64,000 bases of DNA, from positions 62,001 through 126,000 of the forward strand of contig NZ_AMRN01000011.1 in assembly GCF_000300275.1 (NCBI RefSeq), read 5' to 3'. The stretch comes from Thalassospira profundimaris WP0211. Lineage in GTDB: Bacteria > Pseudomonadota > Alphaproteobacteria > Rhodospirillales > Thalassospiraceae. Positions 61,491 through 64,000 of this stretch are shown one piece after another. The first letter of the stretch is position 1; each line of letters starts with the position of its first letter. The notes under the pieces were generated by a model, which saw nothing but the letters and a program-made list of their open reading frames with translations, made no database searches and was not told the origin of the DNA. The translations under genes and the position numbers were made by a program.

Positions 61491-61965
61491 TATTCGGATC
61501 ATGGTGCGCTTCTTGGGTTTCCATCTGTCCCTTCGGGGGATCGAAAATACCAAGAGCTGCAAGGTCGGTGACCATTTTATCAAACCCCGATTGCATGCGC
61601 GGTTTGTTGCCCTGGCCTGTGGCATAACCGGTCATGGCCGAATGCACCAAAAGGTCAAACAACATGTCATCTTCGGTTTTTTGCCTGCGCGCAGCATCGT
61701 CATGCACGGCTGCGGGATCAACCGCATCGCCGGGATCACGCTGCAACATGATGGCAAGGGCAACCAACCCAAGCGTCACCAGCGTGCCGCCAATCGCCAT
61801 GGCAGCCGCAATCGCGCCAAAGGATGCGGCAATCGCCATATAGATGGCGGCCAGCAAGAACCCTGCCCCGATCAACATTACAATTGCGATCACGGCAAAA
61901 GCCGCGCCCTTTCGGACCGCGGCCTTTGCCTGATCGACAAGTATGTCGGTCAGCTGATCAATCAT
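61474..61965 (-). CDS. phage-holin-like membrane protein (DUF1469 type)
   Basis: The 163-residue protein has two strong hydrophobic segments (AAFAVIAIVMLIGAGFLLAAIYMAIAASFGAIAAAMAIGGTLVTLGLVALAIML), the Holin_3_6/DUF1469 pattern, and a charged C-terminal half. Despite the name, such proteins are chromosomal and act at the inner membrane beside DUF883 proteins. It overlaps the DUF883 gene by 4 bases. Confidence 0.87.
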   Translation of the reverse strand: MIDQLTDILVDQAKAAVRKGAAFAVIAIVMLIGAGFLLAAIYMAIAASFGAIAAAMAIGGTLVTLGLVALAIMLQRDPGDAVDPAAVHDDAARRQKTEDDMLFDLLVHSAMTGYATGQGNKPRMQSGFDKMVTDLAALGIFDPPKGQMETQEAHHDPNTKKAG

Positions 61966-62255
61966 TTGTGCAGCAAACGGCCGACAAGCAGGCCGATACC
62001 AAAGGTCACAGCTACAGATGCCAGCGGCTTATCACGAACCTGATCCACAGCCACACCGCGTGCATGATCAAACTGATCGCGCGCCTGACCGGTCACTTCA
62101 CGAATGCGCTCCGCAGCTGCCTGCGTTCTGGTCTCTGCCGCCTGGCCACCCATCGTCTTCAGGGTTTTGGTGATTTCGGCCAGATCGCTGCGCAGGGCAT
62201 CGACATCCGCCTGCAGTTTTGCATTATCAGCAGTCGTCTCGGTCTTGGTCGCCAT
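61962..62255 (-). CDS. DUF883 family protein (ElaB/YqjD-like)
   Basis: A 97-residue protein of mostly amphipathic helix and coiled coil (LQADVDALRSDLAEITKTLKTM) with a C-terminal membrane segment (PLASVAVTFGIGLLVGRLLHK). ElaB/YqjD proteins are inner-membrane, C-tail anchored and bind ribosomes in stationary phase. AGGAGAA precedes the ATG. Confidence 0.93.
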   Translation of the reverse strand: MATKTETTADNAKLQADVDALRSDLAEITKTLKTMGGQAAETRTQAAAERIREVTGQARDQFDHARGVAVDQVRDKPLASVAVTFGIGLLVGRLLHK

Positions 62256-62387
62256 GGTTTTCTCCTATTGTTTTGAAAACAGCAACACACAGGAAACGTG
62301 CGGACATGGCATAAGGTTCCCCAACCAATTGTGATGATTTCGGGGCATAACGGTTTGACCATACATAAAAACCCTGCAACCGATGCC

Positions 62388-62424
62388 AAAAAGAAACGGT
62401 CCGCGTGGGTTGCGGACCGTTTCA
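62388..62424 (-). terminator. pobA terminator
   Basis: GAAACGGTCCGC (62393-62404) pairs perfectly with GCGGACCGTTTC (62412-62423); on the minus strand TTTTTGG follows. Confidence 0.93.
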
Positions 62425-62498
62425 TGACCTGTCGGACTTCTGGGCGGAAATGGAGAGCGGGACTTCTCCGTCGGGGGTGGGTATCCCCGTTACGTTGA

Positions 62499-63683
<1,185 letters not shown>

Positions 63684-63710
63684 TCACGGTTTTTGGTTCT
63701 GTTTTTGAAT

Positions 63711-63795
63711 TGGAACAAGAACCGTTCCATTGCGGAAAGAATACGCTTGTTACTGTAAGGACAGAATGGACAAACCGGGATAATGATTGGACAAA
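63711..63795 (-). promoter_or_regulatory. candidate pobA operator
   Basis: TGGAAC-N7-GTTCCA (63711-63729) is an inverted repeat 46 bases upstream of the pobA start. Two direct copies of TGGACAAA start 21 bases apart (63767 and 63788), two helical turns, a spacing common for AraC-type activators. PobR is the likely binder. Confidence 0.55.
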
Positions 63796-63799
63796 TCGA

Positions 63800-64000
63800 A
63801 CATGTATTTGGTTTTGGTTATACCTTGCGCGCAATCTGGTTCTAACCATCCGACGGACGCCGTGTCGCCAATGGCCGATCCTTGTCTGGGAACAGGTGCA
63901 ATAGTGCCGGAAAATTCATCGCATTTGTCGTCGTGATGAAAAATTCATCCTGTGAACTGTCGATCCTTTGTCAGCACTATGCTAAGTTGTTTCTTTCGGC
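63800..64000. other. window end, no gene identified
   Basis: No coding frame with family resemblance or a ribosome site is visible here. A divergent neighbour of pobA may begin beyond the window. Confidence 0.4.

Noticed and set aside
61474-62255. Prophage remnant suggested by the holin-like gene
   Set aside because: No lysin, capsid or integrase gene is near; holin-like/DUF883 pairs are ordinary chromosomal membrane proteins.

Overview
The window looks like chromosome of a marine, metabolically versatile alphaproteobacterium, most like Rhodospirillales of the Thalassospira type. This is inferred from medium-high GC, four-base start/stop overlaps inside operons, three TRAP transporters, a complete beta-ketoadipate branch, a TamA/TamB pair and a DUF3126 protein; no rRNA or marker gene is present to fix the genus. 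No tRNA, rRNA, transposase, phage or CRISPR array was seen.

Layout. 1-6.5 kb: a catabolic operon (class III aminotransferase cut by the window edge, beta-keto acid cleavage enzyme, acetylpolyamine-type deacetylase, FAD amine oxidase, M20 deacylase, RidA). 6.6-10.9 kb: a hydrolase-OsmC fusion, a GNAT enzyme, a thioesterase/ornithine cyclodeaminase-like pair and an arylformamidase-like hydrolase. 11-17 kb: TRAP transporter dctQMP with an M81 (MlrC-type) peptidase and a divergent RpiR regulator; three copies of one operator motif lie between them. 17-23.6 kb: tamB and tamA. 24-27.2 kb: two convergent genes, each a GNAT fused to a second domain (RimK-like ATP-grasp; C39-like peptidase). 27.4-29.6 kb: a sulfur/phosphatase-like protein, a DUF2892 membrane protein, TenA and a GNAT enzyme. 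29.6-41 kb: protocatechuate degradation (pcaDCHGIJF and pcaB), pcaQ, and a TRAP transporter with pcaQ-like half-sites upstream. 41-50 kb: an AraC regulator, assorted enzymes, a MORN-repeat lipoprotein, and an MFS-MarR-siderophore reductase operon with a well-defined promoter and operators. 50-55 kb: formaldehyde dehydrogenase, a permease with a mini-thioredoxin, DUF3126 and a GST. 55-60.7 kb: a TAXI-TRAP transporter with a split AtuA and a LysR regulator. 60.9-64 kb: hypoxanthine phosphoribosyltransferase, a holin-like/DUF883 pair and pobA, which makes protocatechuate for the pca genes.

The most unusual signal is a pair of about 265-base non-coding elements at 5860-6124 (minus strand) and 23655-23921 (plus strand). 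Both fold as the same three-way junction. Two internal loops are nearly identical between the copies, while the three helices have almost unrelated sequences that remain base-paired by compensatory change. Wobble pairs show which strand is the conserved one. This points to a dispersed structured RNA (or single-stranded DNA) family that I cannot name.
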